Of a DNA stretch of 64,000 nt, positions 10,001-24,527 are shown in pieces. Both the position numbers and the translations under genes were made by a program. Below the pieces are notes generated by a model. That model did not search any database and was not told where the DNA came from. It saw only the letters and a list, made by a program, of their open reading frames with translations. This DNA is from Vicugna pacos (Eukaryota; Chordata; Mammalia; Artiodactyla; Camelidae), in NCBI RefSeq assembly GCF_048564905.1, contig NC_132989.1, positions 2,959,257 to 3,023,256 on the forward strand. The letters are read 5' to 3'. How positions within the stretch are numbered: position 1 is the first letter of the stretch; the number at the start of each line of letters is the position of its first letter.

Positions 10001-10518
10001 AAAAGAATAAAATAATTCCATTTGTTGCAATATGGATAGACCTGGAGATTGTTACATTAAGTGAAGTAAGCCAGAAAGAGCAAGACAAATACCATATGAC
10101 ATCACTTATATGTGAAATAAAAATATCACACAAATGAACTTATTTACTAAACAGAATCAGACTCATCAGACTCACAGACACAGAAAGCAAGCTTATGGGT
10201 ACCAAAGTGGAAAGCAGATGAGGGAGGAACCAATTAGAAGTTTGGAATGAGCAGATACAAAATATTATATATAACAGATAAGCAACAGGGTGTTACGGTA
10301 TGACACAGAGAACTATACTCACTATCCTGTAAATAAACCATAATGGGAAAGAATATGAAAAAGAATATGTATATATATATATGTAAAGCTGAATCACTTT
10401 GCTGTACACCAGAAACTTACACAATAGTATAAATCAACTATAATTTTATTAAAATATTTTAAAAGAATAAAGATATTACACAATTAATTTTCACCTCGAA
10501 GAACTAGAAACAAAGAAA
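7016..10518 (+). repeat. Array unit 3
   Basis: Complete unit of 3503 bp; ORF2 fragment at 8986-9402. Its head has the ATGTCTTTTAAAGATAG variant seen also in units 6, 7 and 15. A TAG-to-TAT change opens a 93-codon frame at 8223-8504 across the L1-a distal piece and the GTAT tract. Private marks: AAGTCGGATT near 7700, ATATACAGAGC near 9481, ACGTGATTT near 9522, GATAGACCTGG near 10036. The 3' marks AATGAGCAG and GAAACAAAG recur together in unit 16, thirteen units away. Confidence 0.95.
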
Positions 10519-13500
10519 AAGCAAAGGTGAGGAAAGTAACAAAATAATAAAGATGAGACAAAAATAACTAAAATACAGACTAGTAATCCTGTATAAAAGA
10601 TCAAGGATGGCAAAAATTGTGTCTTTTAAAGATAAAAATTGAAAAATCTCTGGTTGAATCGTGCAAAAAAATATAAGAAAGAGGATTCACATAAAAAAGC
10701 AGAGATTAAAGAAGAGATATTGCAACTGAAGTAACAGAAATTCAAATGATCAAAACAGACTACTATGAACAATTATGTGCCAACATATTGGAAAATCCAG
10801 AAAAGAATGGATAAATTCCTACAAAAATACAACCTACCAAGACTGAATCATGAAGAATTGGAAAATACGGACAAATAATGAATAAAAAAGATTGAGTCAG
10901 CAACCAAAACAAAACAAAATAAAGCAAAATAAGCCCACGAGCAGATGGCTTTATGGGTGAATTCTACAAGACATTTAAAGAAGAATTAATACCAATTCTC
11001 AAATTATTTGAAAAATGAAAGAAGGGAACACTTCCAAACTTATTTTGTGAGGCCAGCATTATCCTGATAGCAAAGCCAGATGAGGACAGTATAAGAAACA
11101 AAATTATAATCAATATCTCAGATGAAGATACATACAAAAATCATCAAAAACATACAACAAAAAAATCTAACAGTACATTAAAAGAATCATATGGCATTAT
11201 AAATTGGGATTAATTCCTGGGATACCGGGATAGTTCAACACATAAAAATCAATGTTTATTGATTTGCTGCATCACGCTAACAGAATGAAGGATAAAATCG
11301 TGATAATCTCAACAGGTACAGAAAAGTCACTTAACAAACTTCAACTGCTTTTCATGGTAAAAAATATATTCAAAGTATAGAAGGAAAGCAATGCAACAAA
11401 CTAAAGACCATAACAATGCAACAGCTAACCTCATACTCAAAAAAAGCTTGAAGGCTTTTCTCTAAAATCAGGAAAGCCATAAGAATTTCGACTCTCACTA
11501 ATGCTACTCAACATTGTACAGGAAGTCCCATGCAGAGAAATCAGTCATGAAAAATAAATGAAAGGCATTCAAATGAAAAAGGAAAAATAAAATTGTATCT
11601 TTTGGTAGATTACATAATCTTTTTATTGAAGTGTAGTGTATTTACAATATTATGTTAGTTTCAGGTGTACAGTAAAGTGACTTAGGTGTTTTCAGACAGT
11701 ATGTATATATATATATATATATATGAGTGTGTGTATATATATGTATATGTATGCCTGAAGACTCCTGCAAAAAAAGAGTAATAGCCAATGAAAACAGTAC
11801 AGTTTCTGAATAGAAAGTCAACTTACAAAATTTACTTGCATTTCTATATATTAACAATGAACTATCTAAAAATAAATTATCAAAACAATCTTATTTCCAT
11901 TGGAACTATATATGCATGCATGTATGTATGTATGTAGGTAGGTATGTATGTATGTACGTATGCCTCATCTTTGGGGTATGTGTGTATATATATCTCTCTC
12001 ATGAATGAATTTGGTAAAGCTGTAGGATACAAAATTTATATACAGAAATTAGTTGCAGTTTTATACACTAATAATGAAGTATCAGAAAAAGAAATTAAGA
12101 AAACAATCCCATTTACCATTCCAACAAAAATAATAAAATATCTAGGTATAAGCTATATCCTAAAGAGTACTTGTCCTCCAAAAACTGTATGATGCTCAGG
12201 AAGGAAATTGAAAATGACATGAACAGCTGGAAAGTTATACCATGTTTCTGGACTGAAGAATCAATATTGTTAAAATGATGATACTACCTCATGCAATGCA
12301 CAGATGCTATGCAATCCACATCAAAATACTAATGGCATGATTCACAGAACTTGAACAGATAATTCTAAAGTTTGTATGGAAACACAAAAGACTCCAAGTA
12401 GCCAAAACAAACTTGAGAAAGAACAAACCTGGAGAAATCATATTCCCTCCCTTTAGACTATACTACAAAGCTACAGTAATCAAAAAAGTATGGTACTGGT
12501 GCGAAACAGACACATATGTCCATGGAAGAGAATACAGAGTGTAGAAATAAACTCAGGGGTTTATGATCAATTAATCTATAACAAAGGAGGGAAGAATATA
12601 AAATGGAGAAAATACAGTCACTTCAATGAGTGGTGCTGGGAAAACTGTATAGCTACATACAACAGAATGAAATTAGAACACTCTCTAACACCATATACAA
12701 AAATAAAATCAAAATCAGTTAAAGATCTAAATGTAAGACTGTGTACTCTAAAACTCCTAGAAGAAAACATAGGCAGAACACTCTTTGACATACATCACGG
12801 CAATATTTTTTTGGCTCTGGCTCCTAAAGTAAAGGAAATAAAAATAAAAATAAACAAATGGAACTTAATTAGTCAAAAGCTGTTGCATAGCAAAGGAAAT
12901 CATTGACAAAATGAAAAAATGACCTACTGAATGGGAGAAAATATTTCCAAATGACATGATCGATAAGGGATTACTATCCAACATATATAGAGAGCTCATA
13001 CAACTCAACATCAAAAAATGAACAACCTGATTTAAAAATGGGCAAACACATTGAATATACTCTTTTTTCCCCAAAGAGGACATGCAGATGGCCCATTTCT
13101 AATCATCAGGGAAATGCAAATCAAAACCACAAGGGGATATCACCTCACACTTGTCAGAGGGCTATTATCAGAAAGAACATGAGGGGTGGAGGGTGGGAAG
13201 GGATAGATGGGATTTCAAAATTGTTAAACAGATAAACAAGATTACACTGTATGGCACAGGGAAATATACACAAGATCTTACAGTAGCTCACAGAGAAAAC
13301 AATGTGACAATGAATATACCTATGTTCATGTATAACTGAAAAATTGTGCTCTACACTGGAATTTGACACAACACTGTAAAATGATTTTGAATCAATAAAA
13401 AAATGTAAAAAAAAAAGACATTGAAACAACCTAAATGTCCATCAACAGATGGCTGGATAAAGAAGTTGTGATATACTCATACAATGGAATACTACGCAGC

Positions 13501-14023
13501 CATAAAAAAGAATAAAATAATTCCATTTGTTGCAATATGGAGGGACCTGGAGATTGTTACATTAAGTGAAGTAAGCCAGAAAGAGCAAGACAAATACCAT
13601 ATGACATCACTTATATGTGAAATAAAAATATCACACAAATGAACTTATTTACTAAACAGAATCAGACTCATCAGACTCACAGACACAGAAAGCAAGCTTA
13701 TGGGTACCAAAGTGGAAAGCAGATGAGGGAGGAACCAATTAGAAGTTTGGAATGAGCAGATACAAAATACTATATATAACAGATAAGCAACAGGGTGTTA
13801 CGGTATGACACAGAGAACTATACTCACTATCCTGTAAATAAACCATAATGGGAAAGAATATGAAAAAGAATATGTATATATATATATGTAAAGCTGAATC
13901 ACTTTGCTGTACACCAGAAACTTACACAATACTATAAATCAACTATAATTTAATTAAAATATTTTAAAAGAATAAAGATATTACACAATTAATTTTCACC
14001 TCGAAGAACTAGAAAAAAAGAAA
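10519..14023 (+). repeat. Array unit 4
   Basis: Complete unit of 3505 bp; ORF2 fragment at 12490-12906. The L1-a part shares AAATTGGGATT and GCTGCATCACG with unit 5 only, so the two neighbours share a recent local duplication there. CAACTTACAAAA near 11820 is shared with units 11 and 18; GTTTCTGGACTG near 12244 with unit 3. Private: TTATGTGCC near 10775. Confidence 0.95.
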
Positions 14024-17000
14024 AAGCAAAGGTGAGGAAAGTAACAAAATAATAAAGATGAGACAAAAATAACTAAAATACAGACTAGTAATCCTGTATA
14101 AAAGATCAAGGATGGCAAAAATTGTGTCTTTTAAAGATAAAAATTGAAAAATCTCTGGTTGAATCGTGCAAAAAAATATAAGAAAGAGGATTCACATAAA
14201 AAAGCAGAGATTAAAGAAGAGATATTGCAACTGAAGTAACAGAAATTCAAATGATCAAAACAGACTACTATGAACAATTATATGCCAACATATTGGAAAA
14301 TCCAGAAAAGAATGGATAAATTCCTACAAAAATACAACCTACCAAGACTGAATCATGAAGAATTGGAAAATACGGACAAATAATGAATAAAAAAGATTGA
14401 GTCAGCAACCAAAACAAAACAAAATAAAGCAAAAAAAGCCCACGAGCAGATGGCTTTATGGGTGAATTCTACAAGACATTTAAAGAAGAATTAATACCAA
14501 TTCTCAAATTATTTGAAAAATGAAAGAAGGGAACACTTCCAAACTTATTTTGTGAGGCCAGCATTATCCTGATAGCAAAGCCAGATGAGGACAGTATAAG
14601 AAACAAAATTATAATCAATATCTCAGATGAAGATACATACAAAAATCATCAAAAACATACAACAAAAAAATCTAACAGTACATTAAAAGAATCATATGGC
14701 ATTATAAATTGGGATTAATTCCTGGGATACCGGGATAGTTCAACACATAAAAATCAATGTTTATTGATTTGCTGCATCACGCTAACAGAATGAAGGATAA
14801 AATTGTGATAATCTCAACAGGTACAGAAAAGTCACTTAACAAACTTCAACTGCTTTTCATGGTAAAAAATATATTCAAAGTATAGAAGGAAAGCAATGCA
14901 ACAAACTAAAGACCATAACAATGCAACAGCTAACCTCATACTCAAAAAAAGCTTGAAGGCTTTTCTCTAAAATCAGGAAAGCCATAAGAATTTCGACTCT
15001 CACTAATGCTACTCAACATTGTACAGGAAGTCCCATGCAGAGAATTCAGTCATGAAAAATAAATGAAAGGCATTCAAATCAAAAAGGAAAAATAAAATTG
15101 TATCTTTTGGTAGATTACATAATCTTTTTATTGAAGTGTAGTGTATTTACAATATTATGTTAGTTTCAGGTGTACAGTAAAGTGACTTAGGTGTTTTCAG
15201 ACAGTATGTATATATATATATATATGTGTGTGTGTATATATATGTATATATATGCCTGAAGACTCCTGCAAAAAAAGAGTAATAGCCAATGAAAACAGTA
15301 CAGTTTCTGAATAGAAAGTCAACGTACAAAATTTACTTGCATTTCTATATATTAACAATGAACTATCTAAAAATAAATTATCAAAACAATCTTATTTCCA
15401 TTGGAACTATATATGCATGCATGTATGTATGTATGTAGGTAGGTATGTATGTATGTACGTATGCCTCATCTTTGGGGTATGTGTGTATATATATCTCTCT
15501 CATGAATGAACTTGGTAAAGCTGTAGGATACAAAATTTATATACAGAAATTAGTTGCAGTTTTATACACTAATAATGAAGTATCAGAAAAAGAAATTAAG
15601 AAAACAATCCCATTTACCATTCCAACAAAAATAATAAAATATCTAGGTATAAGCTATATCCTAAAGAGTACTTGTCCTCCAAAAACTGTATGATGCTCAG
15701 GAAGGAAATTGAAAATGACATGAACAGCTGGAAAGTTATACCATGTTTTTGGACTGAAGAATCAATATTGTTAAAATGATGATACTACCTCATGCAATGC
15801 ACAGATGCTATGCAATCCACATCAAAATACTAATGGCATGATTCACAGAACTTGAACAGATAATTCTAAAGTTTGTATGGAAACACAAAAGACTCCAAGT
15901 AGCCAAAACAAACTTGAGAAAGAACAAACCTGGAGAAATCATATTCCCTCCCTTTAGACTATACTACAAAGCTACAGTAATCAAAAAAGTATGGTACTGG
16001 TGCGAAACAGACACATATGTCCATGGAAGAGAATACAGAGTGTAGAAATAAACTCAGGGGTTTATGATCAATTAATCTATAACAAAGGAGGGAAGAATAT
16101 AAAATGGAGAAAATACAGTCACTTCAATGAGTGGTGCTGGGAAAACTGTATAGCTACATACAACAGAATGAAATTAGAACACTCTCTAACACCATATACA
16201 AAAATAAAATCAAAATCAGTTAAAGATCTAAATGTAAGACTGTGTACTCTAAAACTCCTAGAAGAAAACATAGGCAGAACACTCTTTGACATACATCACG
16301 GCAATATTTTTTTGGCTCTGGCTCCTAAAGTAAAGGAAATAAAAATAAAAATAAACAAATGGAACTTAATTAGTCAAAAGCTGTTGCATAGCAAAGGAAA
16401 TCATTGACAAAATGAAAAAATGACCTACTGAATGGGAGAAAATATTTCCAAATGACATGATCGATAAGGGATTACTATCCAACATATATAGAGAGCTCAT
16501 ACAACTCAACATCAAAAAATGAACAACCTGATTTAAAAATGGGCAAACACATTGAATATACTCTTTTTTCCCCAAAGAGGACATGCAGATGGCCCATTTC
16601 TAATCATCAGGGAAATGCAAATCAAAACCACAAGGGGATATCACCTCACACTTGTCAGAGGGCTATTATCAGAAAGAACATGAGGGGTGGAGGGTGGGAA
16701 GGGATAGATGGGATTTCAAAATTGTTAAACAGATAAACAAGATTACACTGTATGGCACAGGGAAATATACACAAGATCTTACAGTAGCTCACAGAGAAAA
16801 CAATGTGACAATGAATATACCTATGTTCATGTATAACTGAAAAATTGTGCTCTACACTGGAATTTGACACAACACTGTAAAATGATTTTGAATCAATAAA
16901 AAAATGTAAAAAAAAAAGACATTGAAACAACCTAAATGTCCATCAACAGATGGCTGGATAAAGAAGTTGTGATATACTCATACAATGGAATACTACGCAG

Positions 17001-17528
17001 CCATAAAAAAGAATAAAATAATTCCATTTGTTGCAATATGGAGGGACCTGGAGATTGTTACATTAAGTGAAGTAAGCCAGAAAGAGCAAGACAAATACCA
17101 TATGACATCACTTATATGTGAAATAAAAATATCACACAAATGAACTTATTTACTAAACAGAATCAGACTCATCAGACTCACAGACACAGAAAGCAAGCTT
17201 ATGGGTACCAAAGTGGAAAGCAGATGAGGGAGGAACCAATTAGAAGTTTGGAATTAGCAGATACAAAATACTATATATAACAGATAAGCAACAGGGTGTT
17301 ACGGTATGACACAGAGGACTATACTCACTATCCTGTAAATAAACCATAATGGGAAAGAATATGAAAAAGAATATGTATATATATATATATATGTAAAGCT
17401 GAATCACTTTGCTGTACACCAGAAACTTACACAATACTATAAATCAACTATAATTTAATTAAAATATTTTAAAAGAATAAAGATATTACACAATTAATTT
17501 TCACCTCGAAGAACTAGAAAAAGAGATA
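14024..17528 (+). repeat. Array unit 5
   Basis: Complete unit of 3505 bp; ORF2 fragment at 15991-16407. The proximal L1-a part matches unit 4, but from about 15050 the unit carries the extra EcoRI site and marks that unit 4 lacks, so it is a mosaic with a switch between about 14800 and 15050. The TA tract runs directly into GTGTGTGTG without the GAGTG interruption present elsewhere (near 15226). The 3' end has AGAGATAAAGC before the next unit. Confidence 0.95.
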
Positions 17529-20500
17529 AAGCAAAGGTGAGGAAAGTAACAAAATAATAAAGATGAGACAAAAATAACTAAAATACAGACTAGTAATCCT
17601 GTATAAAAGATCAAGGATGGCAAAAATTATGTCTTTTAAAGATAGAAATTGAAAAATCTCTGGTTGAATCGTGCAAAAAAATATAAGAAAGAGGATTCAC
17701 ATAAAAAAGCAGAGATTAAAGAAGAGATATTGCAACTGAAGTAACAGAAATTCAAATGATCAAAACAGACTACTATGAACAATTATATGCCAACATATTG
17801 GAAAATCCAGAAAAGAATGGATAAATTCCTACAAAAATACAACCTACCAAGACTGAATCATGAAGAATTGGAAAATACGGACAAATAATGAATAAAAAAG
17901 ATTGAGTCAGCAACCAAAACAACACAAAATAAAGCAAAAAAAGCCCACGAGCAGATGGCTTTATGGGTGAATTCTACAAGACATTTAAAGAAGAATTAAT
18001 ACCAATTCTCAAATTATTTGAAAAATGAAAGAAGGGAACACTTCCAAACTTATTTTGTGAGGCCAGCATTATCCTGATAGCAAAGCCAGATGAGGACAGT
18101 ATAAGAAACAAAATTATAATCAATATCTCAGATGAAGATACATACAAAAATCATCAAAAACATACAACAAAAAAATCTAACAGTACATTAAAAGAATCAT
18201 ATGGCATTATAAAGTGGGATTAATTCCTGGGATACCGGGATAGTTCAACACATAAAAATCAATGTTTATTGATTTGCTACATCACGCTAACACAATGAAG
18301 GATAAAATCGTGATAATCTCAACAGGTACAGAAAAGTCACTTAACAAACTTCAACTGCTTTTCATGGTAAAAAATATATTCTAAGTATAGAAGGAAAGCA
18401 ATGCAACAAAATAAAGACCATAACAATGCAACAGCTAACCTCATACTCAAAAAAAGCTTGAAGGCTTTTCTCTAAAATCAGGAAAGCCATAAGAATTTCG
18501 ACTCTCACTAATGCTACTCAACATTGTACAGGAAGTCCCATGCAGAGAATTCAGTCATGAAAAATAAATGAAAGGCATTCAAATCAAAAAGGAAAAATAA
18601 AATTGTATCTTTTGGTAGATTACATAATCTTTTTATTGAAGTGTAGTGTATTTACAATATTATGTTAGTTTCAGGTGTACAGTAAAGTGACTTAGGTGTT
18701 TTCAGACAGTATGTATATATATATATATATGAGTGTGTGTATATATATGTATATATATGCCTGAAGACTCCTGCAAAAAAAGAGTAATAGCCAATGAAAA
18801 CAGTACAGTTTCTGAATATAAAGTCAACGTACAAAATTTACTTGCATTTCTATATATTAACAATGAACTATCTAAAAATAAATTATCAAAACAATCTTAT
18901 TTCCATTGGAACTATATATGCATGCATGTATGTATGTATGTAGGTAGGTATGTATGTATGTACGTATGCCTCATCTTTGGGGTATGTGTGTATATATATC
19001 TCTCTCATGAATGAACTTGGTAAAGCTGTAGGATACAAAATTTATATACAGAAATTAGTTACAGTTTTATACACTAATAATGAAGTATCAGAAAAAGAAA
19101 TTAAGAAAACAATCCCATTTACCATTCCAACAAAAATAATAAAATATCTAGGTATAAGCTATATCCTAAAGAGTACTTGTCCTCCAAAAACTGTATGATG
19201 CTCAGGAAGGAAATTGAAAATGACATGAACAGCTGGAAAGTTATACCATGTTTTTGGACTGAAGAATCAATATTGTTAAAATGATGATACTACCTCATGC
19301 AATGCACAGATGCTATGCAATCCACATCAAAATACTAATGGCATGATTCACAGAACTTGAACAGATAATTCTAAAGTTTGTATGGAAACACAAAAGACTC
19401 CAAGTAGCCAAAACAAACTTGAGAAAGAACAAACCTGGAGAAATCATATTGCCTCCCTTTAGACTATACTACAAAGCTACAGTAATCAAAAAAGTATGGT
19501 ACTGGTGCGAAACAGACACATATGTCCATGGAAGAGAATACAGAGTGTAGAAATAAACTCAGGGGTTTATGATCAATTAATCTATAACAAAGGAGGGAAG
19601 AATATAAAATGGAGAAAATACAGTCACTTCAATGAGTGGTACTGGGAAAACTGTATAGCTACATACAACAGAATGAAATTAGAACACTCTCTAACACCAT
19701 ATACAAAAATAAAATCAAAATCAGTTAAAGATCTAAATGTAAGACTGTGTACTCTAAAACTCCTAGAAGAAAACATAGGCAGAACACTCTTTGACATACA
19801 TCACGGCAATATTTTTTTGGCTCTGGCTCCTAAAGTAAAGGAAATAAAAATAAAAATAAACAAATGGAACTTAATTAGTCAAAAGCTGTTGCATAGCAAA
19901 GGAAATCATTGACAAAATGAAAAAATGACCTACTGAATGGGAGAAAATATTCCCAAATGACATGATCGATAAGGGATTACTATCCAACATATATAGAGAG
20001 CTCATACAACTCAACATCAAAAAATGAACAACCTGATTTAAAAATGGGCAAACACATTGAATATACTCTTTTTTCCCCAAAGAGGACATGCAGATGGCCC
20101 ATTTCTAATCATCAGGGAAATGCAAATCAAAACCACAAGGGGATATCACCTCACACTTGTCAGAGGGCTATTATCAGAAAGAACATGAGGGGTGGAGGGT
20201 GGGAAGGGATAGATGGGATTTCAAAATTGTTAAACAGATAAACAAGATTACACTGTATGGCACAGGGAAATATACACAAGATCTTACAGTAGCTCACAGA
20301 GAAAACAATGTGACAATGAATATACCTATGTTCATGTATAACTGAAAAATTGTGCTCTACACTGGAATTTGACACAACACTGTAAAATGATTTTGAATCA
20401 ATAAAAAAATGTAAAAAAAAAGACATTGAAACAACCTAAATGTCCATCAACAGATGGCTGGATAAAGAAGTTGTGATATACTCATACAATGGAATACTAC

Positions 20501-21028
20501 GCAGCCATAAAAAAGAATAAAATAATTCCATTTGTTGCAATATGGAGGGACCTGGAGATTGTTACATTAAGTGAAGTAAGCCAGAAAGAGTAAGACAAAT
20601 ACCATATGACATCACTTATATGTGAAATAAAAATATCACACAAATGAACTTATTTACTAAACAGAATCAGACTCATCAGACTCACAGACACAGAAAGCAA
20701 GCTTATGGGTACCAAAGTGGAAAGCAGATGAGGGAGGAACCAATTAGAAGTTTGGAATTAGCAGATACAAAATAATATATATAACACATAAGCAACAGGG
20801 TGTTACGGTATGACACAGAGAACTATACTCACTATCCTGTAAATAAACCATAATGGGAAAGAATATGAAAAAGACTATGTATATATATATATGTAAAGCT
20901 GAATCACTTTGCTGTACACCAGAAACTTACACAATACTATAAATCAACTATAATTTAATTAAAATATTTTAAAAGAATAAAGATATTACACAATTAATTT
21001 TCACCTCGAAGAACTAGAAAAAAAGAAA
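17529..21028 (+). repeat. Array unit 6
   Basis: Complete unit of 3500 bp; ORF2 fragment at 19496-19912 with a private Cys-to-Tyr change (GTGGTACTGG near 19636). A 93-codon frame is open at 18733-19014. TATTCCCAAATG near 19949 is shared only with unit 14, eight units on. Private: GAGTAAGAC near 20588 and GACTATGTAT near 20873. Confidence 0.95.
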
Positions 21029-24000
21029 AAGCAAAGGTGAGGAAAGTAACAAAATAATAAAGATGAGACAAAAATAACTAAAATACAGACTAGTAATCCT
21101 GTATAAAAGATCAAGGATGGCAAAAATTATGTCTTTTAAAGATAGAAATTGAAAAATCTCTGGTTGAATCGTGCAAAAAAATATAAGAAAGAGGATTCAC
21201 ATAAAAAAGCAGAGATTAAAGAAGAGATATTGCAACTGAAGTAACAGAAATTCAAATGATCAAAACAGACTACTATGAACAATTATATGCCAACATATTG
21301 GAAAATCCAGAAAAGAATGGATAAATTCCTACAAAAATACAACCTACCAAGACTGAATCATGAAGAATTGGAAAATACGGACAAATAATGAATAAAAAGA
21401 TTGAGTCAGCAACCAAAACAACACAAAATAAAGCAAAAAAACCCCACGAGCAGATGGCTTTATGGGTGAATTCTACAAGACATTTAAAGAAGAATTAATA
21501 CCAATTCTCAAATTATTTGAAAAATGAAAGAAGGGAACACTTCCAAACTTATTTTGTGAGGCCAGCATTATCCTGATAGCAAAGCCAGATGAGGACAGTA
21601 TAAGAAACAAAATTATACTCAATATCTCAGATGAAGATACATACAAAAATCATCAAAAACATACAACAAAAAAATCTAACAGTACATTAAAAGAATCATA
21701 TGGCATTATCAAGTGGGATTAATTCCTGGGATACCGGGATAGTTCAACACATAAAAATCAATGTTTATTGATTTGCTACATCACACTAACAGAATGAAGG
21801 ATAAAATCGTGATAATCTCAACAGGTACAGAAAAGTCACTTAACAAACTTCAACTGCTTTTCATGGTAAAAAATATATTCTAAGTATAGAAGGAAAGCAA
21901 TGCAACAAAATAAAGACCATAACAATGCAACAGCTAACCTCATACTCAAAAAAAGCTTGAAGGCTTTTCTCTAAAATCAGGAAAGCCATAAGAATTTCGA
22001 CTCTCACTAATTCTACTCAACATTGTACAGGAAGTCCCATGCAGAGAAATCAGTCATGAAAAATAAATGAAAGGCATTCAAATCAAAAAGGAAAAATAAA
22101 ATTGTATCTTTTGGTAGATTACATAATCTTTTTATTGAAGTGTAGTGTATTTACAATATTATGTTAGTTTCAGGTGTACAGTAAAGTGACTTAGGTTTTG
22201 TCAGATTGTATGTATATATATATATATGAGTGTGTGTATATATATGTATATATATGCTTGAAGACTCCTGCAAAAAAAGAGTAATAGCCAATGAAAACAG
22301 TACAGTTTCTGAATAGAAAGTCAACGTACAAAATTTACTTGCATTTCTATATATTAACAATGAACTATCTAAAAATAAATTATCAAAACAATCTTATTTC
22401 CGTTGGAACTATATATGCATGCATGTATGTATGTATGTAGGTAGGTATGTATGTATGTACGTATGCCTCATCTTTGGGGTATGTGTGTATATATATATCT
22501 CTCATGAATGAATTTGGTAAAGCTGTAGGATACAAAATTTATATACAGAAATTAGTTGCAGTTTTATACACTAATAATGAAGTATCAGAAAAAGAAATTA
22601 AGAAAACAATCCCATTTACCATTCCAACAAAAATAATAAAATATCTAGGTATAAGCTATATCCTAAAGAGTACTTGTCCTCCAAAAACGGTATGATGCTC
22701 AGGAAGGAAATTGAAAATGACATGAACAGCTGGAAAGTTATACCATGTTTTTGGACTGAAGAATCAATATTGTTAAAATGATGATACTACCTCATGCAAT
22801 GCACAGATGCTATGCAATCCACATCAAAATACTAATGGCATGATTCACAGAACTTGAACAGATAATTCTAAAGTTTGTATGGAAACACAAAAGACTCCAA
22901 GTAGCCAAAACAAACTTGAGAAAGAACAAACCTGGAGAAATCATATTCCCTCCCTTTAGACTATACTACAAAGCTACAGTAATCAAAAAAGTATGGTACT
23001 GGTGCGAAACAGACACATATGTCCATGGAAGAGAATACAGAGTGTAGAAATAAACTCAGGGGTTTATGATCAATTAATCTATAACAAAGGAGGGAAGAAT
23101 ATAAAATGGAGAAAATACAGTCACTTCAATGAGTGGTGCTGGGAATACTGTATAGCTACATACAACAGAATGAAATTAGAACACTCTCTAACACCATATA
23201 CAAAAATAAAATCAAAATCAGTTAAAGATCTAAATGTAAGACTGTGTACTCTAAAACTCCTAGAAGAAAACATAGGCAGAACACTCTTTGACATACATCA
23301 CGGCAATATTTTTTTGGCTCTGGCTCCTAAAGTAAAGGAAATAAAAATAAAAATAAACAAATGGAACTTAATTAGTCAAAAGCTGTTGCATAACAAAGGA
23401 AATCATTGACAAAATGAAAAAATGACCTACTGAATGGGAGAAAATATTTCCAAATGACATGATCGATAAGGGATTACTATCCAACATATATAGAGAGCTC
23501 ATACAACTCAACATCAAAAAATGAACAACCTGATTTAAAAATGGGCAAACACATTGAATATACTCTTTTTTCCCCAAAGAGGACATGCAGATGGCCCATT
23601 TCTAATCATCAGGGAAATGCAAATCAAAACCACAAGGGGATATCACCTCACACTTGTCAGAGGGCTATTATCAGAAAGAACATGAGGGGTGGAGGGTGGG
23701 AAGGGATAGATGGGATTTCAAAAGTGTTAAACAGATAAACAAGATTACACTGTATGGCACAGGGAAATATACACAAGATCTTACAGTAGCTCACAGAGTA
23801 AAAAATGTGACAATGAATATACCTATGTTCATGTATAACTGAAAAATTGTGCTCTACACTGGAATTTGACACAACACTGTAAAATGATTTTGAATCAATA
23901 AAAAAATGTAAAAAAAAAAAGACATTGAAACAACCTAAATGTCCATCAACAGATGGCTGGATAAAGAAGTTGTGATATACTCATACAATGGAAAACTACG

Positions 24001-24527
24001 CAGCCATAAAAAAGAATAAAATAATTCCATTTGTTGCAATATGGATGGACCTGGAGATTGTTACATTAAGTGAAGTAAGCCAGAAAGAGCAAGACAAATA
24101 CCATATGACATCACTTATATGTGAAATAAAAATATCACACAAATGAACTTATTTACTAAACAGAATCAGACTCATCAGACTCACAGACACAGAAAGCAAG
24201 CTTATGGGTACCAAAGTGGAAAGCAGATGAGGGAGGAACCAATAAGATGTTTGGAATTAGCAGATACAAAATACTAAATATAACAGATAAGCAACAGGGT
24301 GTTACGGTATGACACAGAGAACTATACTCACTATCCTGTAAATAAACCATAATGGGAAAGAATATGAAAAAGAATATGTATATATATATATGTAAAGCTG
24401 AATCACTTTGCTGTACACCAGAAACTTACACAATACTATAAATCAACTATAATTTAATTAAAATATTTTAAAAGAATAAAGATATTACACAATTAATTTT
24501 CACCTCGAAGAACTAGAAAAAAAGAAA
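21029..24527 (+). repeat. Array unit 7
   Basis: Complete unit of 3499 bp; ORF2 fragment at 22993-23409 with Asn-to-Tyr (shared with unit 12) and Ser-to-Asn (shared with unit 15). First unit with the TTTTGTCAGATTG form of the antisense L1 end. Shares AGTAAAAAATG near 23798, AATAAGATGTTTGG near 24241 and ACTAAATATAAC near 24273 with unit 15 only. Private: CTTGAAGAC near 22257, a displaced TA/TC junction near 22490, and AAAACGGTATG near 22684. Confidence 0.95.
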
